A stretch of DNA of 64,000 nucleotides from Bog-756 sp963776225 (GTDB taxonomy: Bacteria; Actinomycetota; Acidimicrobiia; Acidimicrobiales; RAAP-2). Location of the stretch: contig CAVZLL010000002.1 in assembly GCA_963776225.1 (NCBI GenBank), positions 186,001 through 250,000 on the forward strand, given 5' to 3'. The notes beneath the pieces were generated by a model. It was not told the origin of the DNA. It made no database searches and saw only the letters and a list, made by a program, of their open reading frames with translations. Position numbers and translations under genes: made by a program. Below are positions 16,833 through 26,356 of the stretch, in pieces. Positions within the stretch are counted from its first letter, which is position 1. Each line of letters begins with the position of its first letter.

Positions 16833-17725
16833 CACCGGACCCCGCCGACACGACCCGGCCTCCGCCGCGCCTGAGCACCGAGGAACGCGCCGCCGCCTTC
16901 GCAACCGGCCTGGCTCCATCGGACCGGGCCGCCGCGCTCCGGACCGGGCGCACACCGGTCCCCCGCCGCCTGGTGGTCTGGATCGCCGTCGGGTTCGCGG
17001 TGCTCGCCGGGGGCGGGATCGTCCTCGACCACTTCTTCGGCGACGCGGGCAACGCGGCGACCTCGTTCCCGACCACCACCCTGGTCGGGACCGGGGCGCC
17101 CCCGGTCCCGGCTCCGCCGCCGGTCCCGCCGATCAGCGCCCCGCTCGGTGCGTTCCTCGGACTCAAGCAGCTGGGCGGCCGCACCGCACCCCCCATCACG
17201 CTCGAGACACCCGACGGGTCGCGGTGGCAGCTCACCGATGCCCTCGGCAAGGTGGTCGTGGTGACCTTCTTCGACACCGGGTGCACCGACATCTGTCCGG
17301 TGCTTGGTCGTGAGATCGTGCGCGCGGTGGCGCTGCTCGGAAACGGCGCCCCCGACGTCGAATTCGCGGTGGTCAACGCCGACCCCACCGAGACGGCGGT
17401 CGACCCCGCCCCGGCGGCCCTCACCGAGACCGGGCTCGACCGCCTCGCCAGCGTCCACTTCCTCACCGGGCCGCTCGACACCCTCGACTCGGTGTGGACC
17501 GCCTACGGCGTCGCCGTCAACGTCGGACGGGACCGGTTCCAGCAGTCCCACAACGACATCCTCTACTTCGTCGACCCACGGGGGCGCCTCCGGGCCGAGG
17601 CCACCCCGTTCGCCGACGAAGGACCGAACGGGTCCTACACCCTCGCCGCTGCGGACGTCGACCGGTTCGCCGAGGGGATCGCCCAGACGGCCGCACACCT
17701 CACCCGCACCGGTGCCTCCTCCTGA
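16829..17725 (+). CDS. SCO1/SenC-family copper chaperone
   Basis: 298 residues from a GTG overlapping the previous stop. Anchor helix VVWIAVGFAVLAGGGIVL, Pro-rich linker, then the SCO domain with FFDTGCTDICP (CxxxC copper motif) and QSHNDILYFVDPRG providing the third ligand His. Expected to deliver Cu to the CuA site of cytochrome oxidase subunit II, whose genes lie at 19-24 kb. Longer than minimal SCO because of the N-terminal tail. Its stop and the next ATG share one base (TGATG), so the three plus-strand genes form one operon. Confidence 0.93.
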   Translation: MTPDPADTTRPPPRLSTEERAAAFATGLAPSDRAAALRTGRTPVPRRLVVWIAVGFAVLAGGGIVLDHFFGDAGNAATSFPTTTLVGTGAPPVPAPPPVPPISAPLGAFLGLKQLGGRTAPPITLETPDGSRWQLTDALGKVVVVTFFDTGCTDICPVLGREIVRAVALLGNGAPDVEFAVVNADPTETAVDPAPAALTETGLDRLASVHFLTGPLDTLDSVWTAYGVAVNVGRDRFQQSHNDILYFVDPRGRLRAEATPFADEGPNGSYTLAAADVDRFAEGIAQTAAHLTRTGASS

Positions 17726-18402
17726 TGGACGACGATACGGACCTACCCCGTCCCTACGATCCGGCGAGCATGCCGGCCTCGTCGCTCGCCCGGACCAGAT
17801 CGGTCTGGTACCGACGGCCCTGGGTCCTCGTCTCCGCGGCGATCGTGGTCGTGGTGGGTGCCTCCATCCTCGTGGACCTCCCACGGCAGGTGAGCACGTC
17901 GGACGATGTGGCCAGCCAGACCGCCTCGCTGGTCGAGATCAACCAGGACGTCAGCCCGTGCAAGTTTGCGGTCCAGGAGACCTTCGCCATCTACGGGGAC
18001 CTGCGGAGCGGGACGCTGAGCACCGCCGATCGGGCCCAGGCCCCGACGATGCTCCGCGACGACCAGTCGGCCTGCTCCTTCACCAACAGCGCGATCTTCG
18101 ACCTGACCAACGACATCCAGATCCAGGACACGGCTGCGGGCAAGGACATCGACCACATGCTCAGCGTCGTCACCATCTGGGTGACCTCGGACGCCCTGGC
18201 CGCAGTGGAGGACATCCAGACCCTCTACGGGAATCCGGGGAACCGGGCCGCCGCCCTCGACCTCGCCGCGCAGGAGCGGCTGCTGGCCACGGACCGGGGC
18301 GAGGCGGTCAGCGACGTGCAGGCCGCGGACGTCCTGCTCGGCGGGGCCCATCTCCCGATGCCCAACCTGCCGATCCTGCCCCTAGCGGGCAGCAGCGCCT
18401 GA
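17725..18402 (+). CDS. Membrane-anchored protein of unknown function in cox-assembly operon
   Basis: 225 residues; single transmembrane helix (PWVLVSAAIVVVVGASILV, about 31-49), rest extracytoplasmic. Two cysteines (VSPCKF and QSACSF) could form a disulfide. Helical content is high with DDQSACSFTNSAIFDLTNDIQIQD. No recognised domain. Third gene of the TlpA-SCO operon, so possibly an oxidase assembly or stability factor. Its 3' end overlaps the convergent CtaG gene by 21 bp. Confidence 0.75.
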   Translation: MDDDTDLPRPYDPASMPASSLARTRSVWYRRPWVLVSAAIVVVVGASILVDLPRQVSTSDDVASQTASLVEINQDVSPCKFAVQETFAIYGDLRSGTLSTADRAQAPTMLRDDQSACSFTNSAIFDLTNDIQIQDTAAGKDIDHMLSVVTIWVTSDALAAVEDIQTLYGNPGNRAAALDLAAQERLLATDRGEAVSDVQAADVLLGGAHLPMPNLPILPLAGSSA

Positions 18403-19368
18403 GTCCCGACCCTTTGGGCCGGCGCCGGGCTCGACCGGCCGGCCCCGGGTGCGCTCCTGACGCACCAGACGGAACAGCTCGTCGTCGGGATCCTCCTCCG
18501 ACTGCAGCCAGCGGACCAGGTTCCAGAAGACGACCGGGACGAAGGCACAGCCCGACACCACCCACAAGAGCCCCGACGTGAGCTGCTGGTCCGCCGAGAC
18601 GCTCAGGCCCTGGCCGGCGACGTGGTCGTATCCCGTGTACCAGGCACCGTGGGAAAGGCCGACCAGGTAGGCGGTTATCCAGATGACCCACATGGCCACC
18701 GCGGCCAGAGCCACCCGCTGGGGACGCGAGAGGCGGGGTCGGAGCGGGGGCGACTCGATGAGCTCGAGCCACAGGGCGGTCTCGACCGCCACCAGGGTGG
18801 CCGCCTCGACCCCGACCAGCCACGGATGGCCGGGCAGGGCATCGACCGTGAGCGGGATGCGCCACAGGATCGTGCCGCCCACCCCGAGGGCGGCAAACGC
18901 CCCGGCTCGCCACGGCTCCGGGTGGCGCCTGCGGCCGAGCGCAAGCCGGTCCACCGGGCGCAGAGATGCGGTCGACACGAGGACCACGTCCTCCTCCGCC
19001 TCCGGCAGCCCGGCACCGGCCAACCCGAGCAGCCGCCAGGGAGCCCCCGCGACCAGCAGGGCCGGGACCACCACGGCGAGGAGGGAGAACTGGAGCGCCT
19101 CGACCACCTCGTAGCGACGGGCGGACGTCGCCAGCGGCGGTGCCAGGCAGAGCACGAAGAGCACCAGTGCACCGATTGCGAGACTGTGCCGGAGCGTGGC
19201 GACTCCGTCAGGGGACCGCGCGTCGGCGGTCCCCGGTGTCACCGGGACGAGCGGCGCTGGAAGAAGCCCCAGAGGAGGACCGCGAACAAGCGTGCCCAAC
19301 GGGATCGCGAGGGTCAGGACCTCAGGTCCGATGTAGCTGTCTGCGCCGATACTCACAGGCCGACCCAC
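18382..19368 (-). CDS. ctaG: CtaG-type cytochrome c oxidase assembly factor (copy 1)
   Basis: 328 residues, with about seven hydrophobic segments (for example LAIGALVLFVLCLAPPLA, FSLLAVVVPALLVAGAPWRLL and VALAAVAMWVIWITAYLVG). Motifs shared with the second CtaG in the window (24107-25069): VVVPALLVAGAPW against FYAPILIVAGAPW, SADQQLTSGLLWVVSG against FADQQIGAAILWVCGD, and HGAWYTGYD against SWYPGYAN. Caa3-type CtaG helps copper-site assembly. It is the last gene of the minus-strand cox cluster and more divergent than copy 2. Confidence 0.83.
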   Translation of the reverse strand: MGRPVSIGADSYIGPEVLTLAIPLGTLVRGPPLGLLPAPLVPVTPGTADARSPDGVATLRHSLAIGALVLFVLCLAPPLATSARRYEVVEALQFSLLAVVVPALLVAGAPWRLLGLAGAGLPEAEEDVVLVSTASLRPVDRLALGRRRHPEPWRAGAFAALGVGGTILWRIPLTVDALPGHPWLVGVEAATLVAVETALWLELIESPPLRPRLSRPQRVALAAVAMWVIWITAYLVGLSHGAWYTGYDHVAGQGLSVSADQQLTSGLLWVVSGCAFVPVVFWNLVRWLQSEEDPDDELFRLVRQERTRGRPVEPGAGPKGRDSGAAAR

Positions 19369-19435
19369 CTACTCTCTTCGCAACCCATCGTACTCACCAC
19401 CCTGCCGCGGCCACAACGCGACCGCTCAGATCAGA

Positions 19436-20097
19436 TCAGATCAGATAGAACATCACCCAGAAGAGGGTGCTGCCCACCGCCACGAAGCCCCAGAAGTACG
19501 TGCAGGCGGAGACGTTCGCCCGGAAGATCTGGGCCGACGGCGACATGGTCAGCTGGGGAGGACCGTCCTCCGACGGTTCCCGACGCAGCCGGATGGAGCG
19601 GGCCAGCACGGTTTCGAGCCAGTAGGTCGCGCCGCCGCACCATCATGATGTTGACGACGGCCCATCCGATGAAACAGGAGGCGTACCCACTCGATCCGGG
19701 GAAGAAGGGCAGCTGGGTCAGCTGCCAGATCTGCAGCCCGATCGCCACCAGGCCACCGAGCACCGCCGTCCAGCCGGCGACCTCCCAGTCGATCACCAAG
19801 CCCGTTGCGCATCCGCCACTGCCCGTAGATGGCGAGGACCGCCGAGGCGAGGACCATGAAGTAGATGGCCCAGCCGATGCTGGTCGGCGCGGTGATGTTC
19901 GCCGGGCGCCAGAGCTGACCGTTGTTGCTCGAGCGCAGGTAGAAGTAGGCGAAGGCCTCGGACGCCAGGACGAAGGTGAACATGCCGATGAACAGCCGCC
20001 CGCCGGTCCAGTAGGAGCCGACGGCGGCCCGCAGCTCGAACTCTCTCTCCTCGGGGGTGTCCGAGTAGCGCGGTGTCTGTCTGGCGATGTCGGTCAC
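19436..20097 (-). CDS. ctaE: Cytochrome c oxidase subunit III (two frameshifts)
   Basis: N-terminal frame has YWTGGRLFIGMFTFVLASEAFAYF and WAIYFMVLASAVLAIYGQW, the middle frame DWEVAGWTAVLGGLVAIGLQIW and CFIGWAVVNIMM, and the final frame YWLETVLARSIRLRRE and ACTYFWGFVAVGSTLFWVMFYLI. Frame changes near 19800 and 19635. Together about 220 residues with five or six helices, typical for bacterial subunit III. The stop lies inside four tandem TCAGA copies (19426-19445). 21 bp separate it from the subunit I gene. Integral membrane partner of CoxA. Confidence 0.85.
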
Positions 20098-20118
20098 GGG
20101 GTCGACTCCATCTGATCG

Positions 20119-22140
20119 TCAGGGGGTGCCCGGGGTCGGCGGCGGGTCGGCGGGTGGGTCATTCCCGGTGATGCCCCCGGTCGGAGCCGACGGGGCAACG
20201 GCTCCCACCAGGACCGGCTCACCGAGGTCGGCGACGGCGGGGGCGCCCACCTCGCTGTAGTGGTAGGGGTCGGTGAGCACGACCGGGATCCGCTCGAAGT
20301 TGTAGTAGGGCACCGGGTTGGCAGTCTGCCACTCGAGGCCCAGCGAGTCCCACGGGTTGGCCGGTGACGGCGTCGGCTTGAGGAAGATCGACCAGACGAA
20401 GTTGGCGATGAAGAAGAGGAACGAGGCACCCAGGATGAAGGCGCTGACCGAGGAGAAGTCGTTGAGCGCCTGCAGGTTCGCCTGGTACTCGAAGACCCGC
20501 CGGGGCTGGCCGAGCAGGCCGATCACGAACATCGGGAAGAAGGTCAGGTTGAAGAAGATGAACATGAACCAGAAGTGGAGCTGGCCGAGCCTCTTGTTCA
20601 TGGTCTTGCCGGTCATCTTGGGGAGCCAGAAGTAGAGACCCCCGAAGAAGGCGAAGATGAGGCCGCCCATGATCGTGTAGTGGAAGTGGGAGAGCACGAA
20701 GAACCCGCCGTGCACGGTCACGTTGACCGGCACGTCGGAGAGGAACACGCCGGTCACCCCGCCGATCAGGAAGTTGAAGAACACCGCCAGGGCGAACAGC
20801 ATCGGCACCTCGAAGCGGATCTTGGACTTGTAGAGCGTCCCCATGCCGACCAGGAAGATGAACCCGGTCGGGATCGAGATGAGCTCGGTGGTGAGCATGA
20901 AGAGCGGCCGCATGTCCGGGTTGATCCCGCTCTGGAACAGATGGTGCTGCCAGACGAAGAACGAGAGCAGCGCCACACCGAGCATGCCGGCGGCGGCCAC
21001 CTTGTAGGCGAACAGCGGCTTGCGGGTGAACACCGGGAGGATCTCGACGACGATCCCGAACCCGGGCAGGGCCATGATGTACACCTCCGGATGGCCGAAG
21101 AACCAGAACAGGTTCTCCCAGAGGTACGAGCTGCCCCCGTGCTCGGTCACGTAGAAGGCGGTCTGGGCGGTGTGGTCGAGGATGCCGAAGAGGCGCGGCC
21201 ATGAACAGGGTGGGGGTGGCCAGGGTCAGCAGGGCGCAGGTCGACAGGATCGCCCAGACGAAGATGGGAACCCGGCTCCAGGTCATGCCCGGTGCCCGGT
21301 AGTTGATGATGGTCACCGCCAGGTTGAAGCCGGCGGCCATCATCCCGAGGCCGATCAGGGCGAATCCGACCAGGTAGGAGATCATGCCCCCGCCGGCCTG
21401 GGTCTGCAGCGGCGCGTACCCGGTCCAGCCGGTCGGGAAGCCACCGTAGGGCAGGGCGGTGAGGATGACCAGGTAGCCGGCGCTGAAGACCCAGAAGCTG
21501 AACGCCTCGACGCGGGGGAAGGCGGTGCGCCTCGCCCCGATCATGAGCGGGTATCAGCCAGTTCCCGAGCGGTCCGACGACGACCGAGGTGGCCATCATC
21601 ATCATCATCGTGCCGTGCTCGCTCACGATCGCGATGTAGGTCCCGGGACCGAAGACGTGGCTGGTCGGGGTCAGCAGCTCGGTGCGGATGGCCATGGCCA
21701 GCAGTCCGCCGGTGAAGAAGAAGATCAGCACGCCGATCACGTACTGCATGCCCACCACCTTGTGGTCGGCGGTGTAGCGGAAGTACCTGGTCCAACTGGT
21801 CGACTCGTACTCCGGCGCGGGCTCCATGCCGACCATCTTGGCGAGCGGGTAGTTGAGCGGCACCGATGCCGATCAGCCATCCCAGCGCACCGAGGACGAG
21901 GCCCCCGGCGTTGGCGGTGCTGTTGACGCCGGTGTTGGCGACGTTGGTGTACCCGCTGGCCACGACGTTGCCCAGCCAGTGGCCGAGCAGGTACCCGAGC
22001 ACCGCCCCGATGATGGCGGTGCCGAGGTGCTGGCTCAGCCAGCCCGGGCGGGCGGGGAGCCCCTGGAACCCCCCGGCGGCCGATGGGGGCGTGGGGTCCG
22101 GGTAGGTGACCTCGAGGTCTCGGTCGGCACTGATGGTCAT
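20119..22140 (-). CDS. ctaD: Cytochrome c oxidase subunit I with N-terminal extension (three frameshifts)
   Basis: Heme-copper oxidase core. Ligand motifs: SEHGTMMMMM (heme a His), FGHPEVYIMALPGFG (CuB His, Glu and cross-linked Tyr), FFVWQHHLF (two CuB His) and GGFFVLSHFHYTIMGG (heme a3 and a His). The Glu in GHPEVY marks an A1-type D-channel. Frame changes near 21862, 21550 and 21200, each with conserved sequence on both sides. An extra 90-residue N-terminal region (starting MTISADRDLEVTYPD) adds a Gly-rich membrane segment before the core MPLNYPLAKMVG. ATG overlaps the CoxB stop by 4 bp. Confidence 0.9.
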
Positions 22141-23190
22141 TGGGCGACCTCCACCCTTCCTCTGCCTGGCGGAGCCATGGGTGCCGGGCCGGGTCTCACG
22201 ATGCGGGCTGCTTCGCGCCGTAGACCTCGCGTCGGGCTGTACGGATCGACGTTGTCCGGGTAGTACCCGCCGTCGGCCCCGTTGGCGTCCGGGGATGTAG
22301 GTCCAGGCGAACGGGGGCAGGAGCTTGGTGTTGGCTGACGTTGGCCGTCTCGGTCGACGTGGCCCACGACTCGAAGGCGCGCCTTCGAGACCACCTGGCC
22401 GTAGTTGAACATCGCGCCGTGCCAGAGGCCGCAGAGCTCGCTGCACCGGACGGTCACGCTCCCGGTGTGGTTGGTGGTGGTGTAGGCCACGTTGTCGACC
22501 TGGGGGTTGGCGTCGGCCTTGATGCTCAGCTGGTACGCCCAGAAGCTGTGGATCACGTCGAGCGAGGTGACGTGGAAGGCGATGGTGGTGTCGACCGGCA
22601 GCATCAGGTCCTGGGTCTCGAAGCCGCCGAAGCTCGGGTACCGGTAGGTGAACTTCCACTGCTGGGCGATCACCTGCACGGTCAGGATGTTCGCCGACGT
22701 CGGCGTCCAGATCGGATTGGGCCCCTCGCCCGCCGCCCGATCCGGTGTTGGTGATGAGCTCGACCGTCCCGAAGACGAACAGGCCGATCACGATGACCGA
22801 GGTGGTGACGATCCAGCCGACCTGCACCCCGAAGTGGCCGCGGGCCTCCTCACCACCGACCGGCTCCGGAAGACCCTCACGGGTCGAACGCCAGGTGACC
22901 AACGAGTACCCGAGGTAGACCCAGACCGCGATGAGCACGGGGAGGGCGATCACCAACAGGACGTTGAAGTCGAACTGGTTCTCCTCGGCGGTCGAGGTCA
23001 TCGTGCCCGGCGGCACGTGCGGACCGACCAGGAAGTAGAAGAGCGGATCGGTGATCGCCGAGAGGACCAGCCAGATGGTCACCATCCGGAGCATGTGGCG
23101 GGGCTGGCCGGCCGGTGCCCCGGGAGGACCCGGGGATCCTTGCGCCCCTGGAGCGTCGGGTTCCTCCGACTGCGGGGCGTCGACGGTCAC
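22137..23190 (-). CDS. ctaC: Cytochrome c oxidase subunit II (frameshifts)
   Basis: Two membrane helices (MLRMVTIWLVLSAITDPLFYFLVG and VLLVIALPVLIAVWVYLGYSLV regions) and a CuA domain with DVIHSFWAYQL and VRCSELCGLWHGAM, containing all six CuA ligands. Frame changes near 22735 and 22375, and less certain ones between 22260 and 22340, so the C-terminal 60 residues are not reliable (NTKLLPPFAWTYIP and DGGYYPDNVDP are in different frames). GTG start overlaps the stop of the upstream cupredoxin gene. No C-terminal cytochrome c domain, so electrons presumably come from a separate cytochrome c. Confidence 0.88.
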
Positions 23191-23869
23191 GAGACCACGT
23201 CCAGGAATCCGCCCATGTACCCGACCGTGCTCATCGGTCCGCCGTTGCCGTACAGGAAGCCGAGACCGCAGGGCACGAAGCACTGCCACGGGTACTCGCC
23301 CGGCACCGGGCGTCATGATCGAGAACTTGAGGATGTTGTGCACGTTGCCACTTTCCCCGCAGGGCGCAGTGCTGCACACGTTGGTCGCGTTGGGGTCGAC
23401 CCCGACCAGCGGCACGTTGACCCCGAGGGTGGGGATGGCGAACGTGTGGCCGACCCCGTTCGTGCTGTTGGAGTCGTAGACCGAGAAGGTGCTTGCCGTT
23501 GAGCTCGGCCGTGTGCCCGATGGTCCCCTGCACCTGTCCCCACTGCTGGTTACGGAGCGGGCTCCCGCTGTCGAATTGCTCGATCGTGAAGTTGATCCGG
23601 GTGTGGGCCGGCACCTTCCAGGTGGTCGTGTGGATCCACTGGCCCGCCGGGTTCTCGACCAGATAGGAGACCCAGGTGGGGTGGGGGCCGAAGCCGATGC
23701 TCCCCACGGTCTGCAGGGTGATGTCGACCGGCGCACCCGCCGGCTGGGCCGAGGTGAAGTCGACGACGGCGGGCTGCGGGGTCAGATAGGTCACCACCGC
23801 GTAGACCACCAGTGCGACGGCCACCGCGAGGAGGCCGACGAACGTGGCGATCCTTCCTCCGTACGACAT
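23187..23869 (-). CDS. Cox-associated membrane cupredoxin with CuA-like CxxxC (frameshifts)
   Basis: About 225 residues. ATG at 23869 has AGGAG upstream. One N-terminal helix (IATFVGLLAVAVALVVYAVVT) anchors a beta-sandwich. The domain has GHTFAIPTLGVNVPL, resembling HSFW of CoxB, and PWQCFVPCGLGF, which keeps the CxxxCG of the CuA loop but lacks the following His; GGPMSTVGYM may supply Met. Frame changes near 23490 and 23308. It is first in the run cupredoxin-CoxB-CoxA-CoxC with 4-bp overlaps to CoxB. Possibly an electron donor or copper relay to the oxidase. Copper content is inferred only. Confidence 0.72.
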
Positions 23870-24106
23870 GCTGGCTCCTGACGCAATCGTACTCCCGCGC
23901 GCATGCATCACCCGCGGTGTCGGCGCCGGACCCGCACCCCCATCTTGCGGCCGAAACGAGCCGCTCGCCCCCGGTGTGGAACCGGCAACGGACCGACAGT
24001 AGGACCGGGACCGATGGTGGTCAAGTACCTGGTCTGACGACGCTGCGGCCCCCGGAACCTCGCCCCGGAGCCCCGACCCGGGACCGGGCCCGACCGGTTC
24101 AGCCGC

Positions 24107-25069
24107 TCAGCGGCTGCCCCCGGCCCGTGCCCTGGCGGCCTGGAACGCCTCGGCCGACGGCACCGGACCCCGCCCGCCGAGCCGGTCGATCACCGTGCTC
24201 CACGAGCCGTCCTGGTCGATGATCCGCCTGAACACCACGATCAGCGCGGGGATCGCCCAGAAGTCACCGCACACCCACAGGATTGCCGCCCCGATCTGCT
24301 GGTCGGCGAACGGGGGCAGGGTGACGCCGGGGACGTTCGCGTAGCCCGGGTACCAGCTGGCCGCGCTGAAGATGCTCAACGCCATGGCCAGGACGAACAT
24401 CACCATGTTGGTGGAGATGATGGCCCCCGCCTGCCAGATCGGGCTCGCCTTCGGGCGCATCGGGTGGGAGGGGATGATCTGGAGCCAGAACAGGACCCCG
24501 GTGACGAAGAAACTGCCGTGCATGAGCCAGATGTGGACGGTCTGGTTCTGCTCGGCGAGGTCGAAGAGCGCCGGCACGTGCCAGGCCACCATCACCACAT
24601 TGAAGGAGACCAGCGCGAACCAGGGGTTCAGCACCACCCGGCCGAATGTCCGGAACACCGACGACCAGGCGCCGAGGATCAGGAACCGGCCGACCCTGCG
24701 CCTGAGCCCGACCGGGAGGGCGAACAGCAGCGGGATCCAGGGGGCCCCGGCCACGATGAGGATGGGAGCGTAGAAGGCGATGAGCAGGTGCTCGATCATG
24801 TGCACGAAGAAGTAGTCGCCCGCCCAGTAGTCGATGGGTGATTCGACCGCGATGAGCAGGACGCCCAGTCCCGCGTAGAAGGCCAGCGAGCGGAGCCGGC
24901 GCTGCCTGGTGCGTGCAGCGACCGAGCGGGTTCGCAGCCGTGCCAGGCCGACCTCGTTGGCGACCACGAGGACGGAAACCACCACCAGGAACGGATCGAA
25001 CGACCAGTCGTCGATGAGGTAGTGCACGACGGAACTCCAGTGCCCCCGTCTGCGAGGTGGGTGGTCCAA
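24107..25069 (-). CDS. ctaG: CtaG-type cytochrome c oxidase assembly factor (copy 2)
   Basis: 320 residues, seven hydrophobic segments. Family motifs include FFVHMIEHLLIAFYAPIL, VVMVAWHVPALFDLAEQN, VHIWLMHGSFFVTGVLFWL and SWYPGYANVPG. This is a textbook caa3-type CtaG (PF09678-like). The start could be 25069 or GTG 25030, and the latter leaves VHYLIDDWSFDPF as N-terminus, more typical of the family. It lies 237 bp upstream of the cupredoxin gene; that gap shows only a weak minus-strand TTGACC/TACTGT promoter candidate. Integral membrane assembly factor for the oxidase. Confidence 0.92.
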   Translation of the reverse strand: MDHPPRRRGHWSSVVHYLIDDWSFDPFLVVVSVLVVANEVGLARLRTRSVAARTRQRRLRSLAFYAGLGVLLIAVESPIDYWAGDYFFVHMIEHLLIAFYAPILIVAGAPWIPLLFALPVGLRRRVGRFLILGAWSSVFRTFGRVVLNPWFALVSFNVVMVAWHVPALFDLAEQNQTVHIWLMHGSFFVTGVLFWLQIIPSHPMRPKASPIWQAGAIISTNMVMFVLAMALSIFSAASWYPGYANVPGVTLPPFADQQIGAAILWVCGDFWAIPALIVVFRRIIDQDGSWSTVIDRLGGRGPVPSAEAFQAARARAGGSR

Positions 25070-25084
25070 CCCTATCCCGGTCGG

Positions 25085-26356
25085 TCAGCCGGAGCTGCCG
25101 TACTGGATGGGCACGTCGACGCTGGCTCGGTGCAGCCAGCGGCCCCCGACCAGCGCGTCGACGTCGAGTGTGGAACCGGAAGACGAGAGTGCCTCGAACT
25201 GCCCGCCTGGCTCCGCCACCACCAGGCCGGTCGACCACGGCAGCCGGGGCAGCGTCCGCCAGACCGAACCGGGCGAGGTCACCGAGGCGGTCGCTGCACC
25301 CCGACCACCGGCCAGCACCACCACCATCCCCCCGGTCGGGGTCAGCGACGTCGAGACGACGGAGTGGCCGCCGGTTGCGAGGGATGCCGAGATCGACCAG
25401 GGGGCAGCACCGTCGGGACCGGAGACCAGCACCAGGCGGGCCGTCGGTCCCGTGCCCGAACCGACCAGCGCGGTGAGCACTCCGGCCGTGTCCACCAGCC
25501 GCTCGACACGGACCGGGACGTCCCGGGCCGGAAGATGCGGTCCGACCGGCCGGCCGGCCGCTCCTTCCAGGCGGTAGATGGGGACCGCCGTCCCCGTCGC
25601 GCACGCGCCCCCGGCGTACCGCTGCTCCGGGTAGCCAGGACCGGGCCCGGCAAGGGCCACCCCGGTCAGCGCGGTGAGGGCGCACCCGGTGGACCTCGTC
25701 GCCGTCGCCAGCGCCCGTTCCGTGACCACCGTCGTCCAGGTGTCGAGGTCGCCGGTCGAGGACACCACCTCGCCCCCGCCACCGGTGAGCACGGCCAACC
25801 GCGAGGTCGGTCCTGACGCCGCCAACGCGTCGGGACCCTGGGCCAGGCTGCCCGGCAGCACTCCGGTCGACCAGGTCGATGCCCGGTCACTGGTCTCGGT
25901 CACCGGGGAGAAGTGCAGGTCGAGGGAGGTCCCGAACCCGACGAAGAGCGCCCCGTCGGGGTTGGGGGCGGTGATCAGTCCACCGTTGGTGGCCACCCCC
26001 GGCGGGGTGGCCAGGACCCACTCTCCGCCTGGCGGACAGCCGGCGCCGGCCGTACACGATCCGGTGCGGTCGAACAGCTGCCAGAACGTGTCGACGGGGT
26101 TGCCGAGCTGGCCCATGGCCAACGTTGCCCAGGTGCCCGCCGGGCCGGAGAACGCCTGCGGCAGCGGGAGAATGCCCGTCCCGCCCGCGTCGACCGCAGC
26201 ATCAGCGGACCCGTCGGCTCCCGAGGTGGGAGCGGACGGGGAGCACCCGGCAACGGCAGCCGCCAGCACCACGACGCCCGCCACGACGGCGACCGGCAAC
26301 CGGGAGCGGCTCCTCCGCCGGCCCCCTGCGAGGCCCCCGCGGCCGGTGAACCTCAC
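25085..26356 (-). CDS. Lipoprotein with possible beta-propeller
   Basis: 423 residues from a GTG overlapping the upstream SCO-fusion stop by 4 bp. Arg-rich N-terminus, hydrophobic core and lipobox LAAAVAGC predict a lipid-anchored secreted protein. The mature part has repeating sialidase-like or propeller strands (STWSTGVLPGSL, DLDTWTTVVTE, GSVWRTLPRLPWST), consistent with a BNR-type beta-propeller. Two Cys pairs (CTAGAGC and CALT/GACATG) may form disulfides. Position inside the cox cluster suggests a role in oxidase assembly or extracytoplasmic sensing, but there is no direct evidence. Confidence 0.75.
   Translation of the reverse strand: MRFTGRGGLAGGRRRSRSRLPVAVVAGVVVLAAAVAGCSPSAPTSGADGSADAAVDAGGTGILPLPQAFSGPAGTWATLAMGQLGNPVDTFWQLFDRTGSCTAGAGCPPGGEWVLATPPGVATNGGLITAPNPDGALFVGFGTSLDLHFSPVTETSDRASTWSTGVLPGSLAQGPDALAASGPTSRLAVLTGGGGEVVSSTGDLDTWTTVVTERALATATRSTGCALTALTGVALAGPGPGYPEQRYAGGACATGTAVPIYRLEGAAGRPVGPHLPARDVPVRVERLVDTAGVLTALVGSGTGPTARLVLVSGPDGAAPWSISASLATGGHSVVSTSLTPTGGMVVVLAGGRGAATASVTSPGSVWRTLPRLPWSTGLVVAEPGGQFEALSSSGSTLDVDALVGGRWLHRASVDVPIQYGSSG

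Noticed and set aside
21597..21609. CAT/ATC triplet run in ctaD
   Set aside because: Encodes the Met run after the heme a His; coding, not a separate repeat element.
19436..23869. Programmed frameshifting in cytochrome oxidase genes
   Set aside because: No slippery heptamers with downstream structure are consistently present and breaks are scattered; sequencing indels explain them better.
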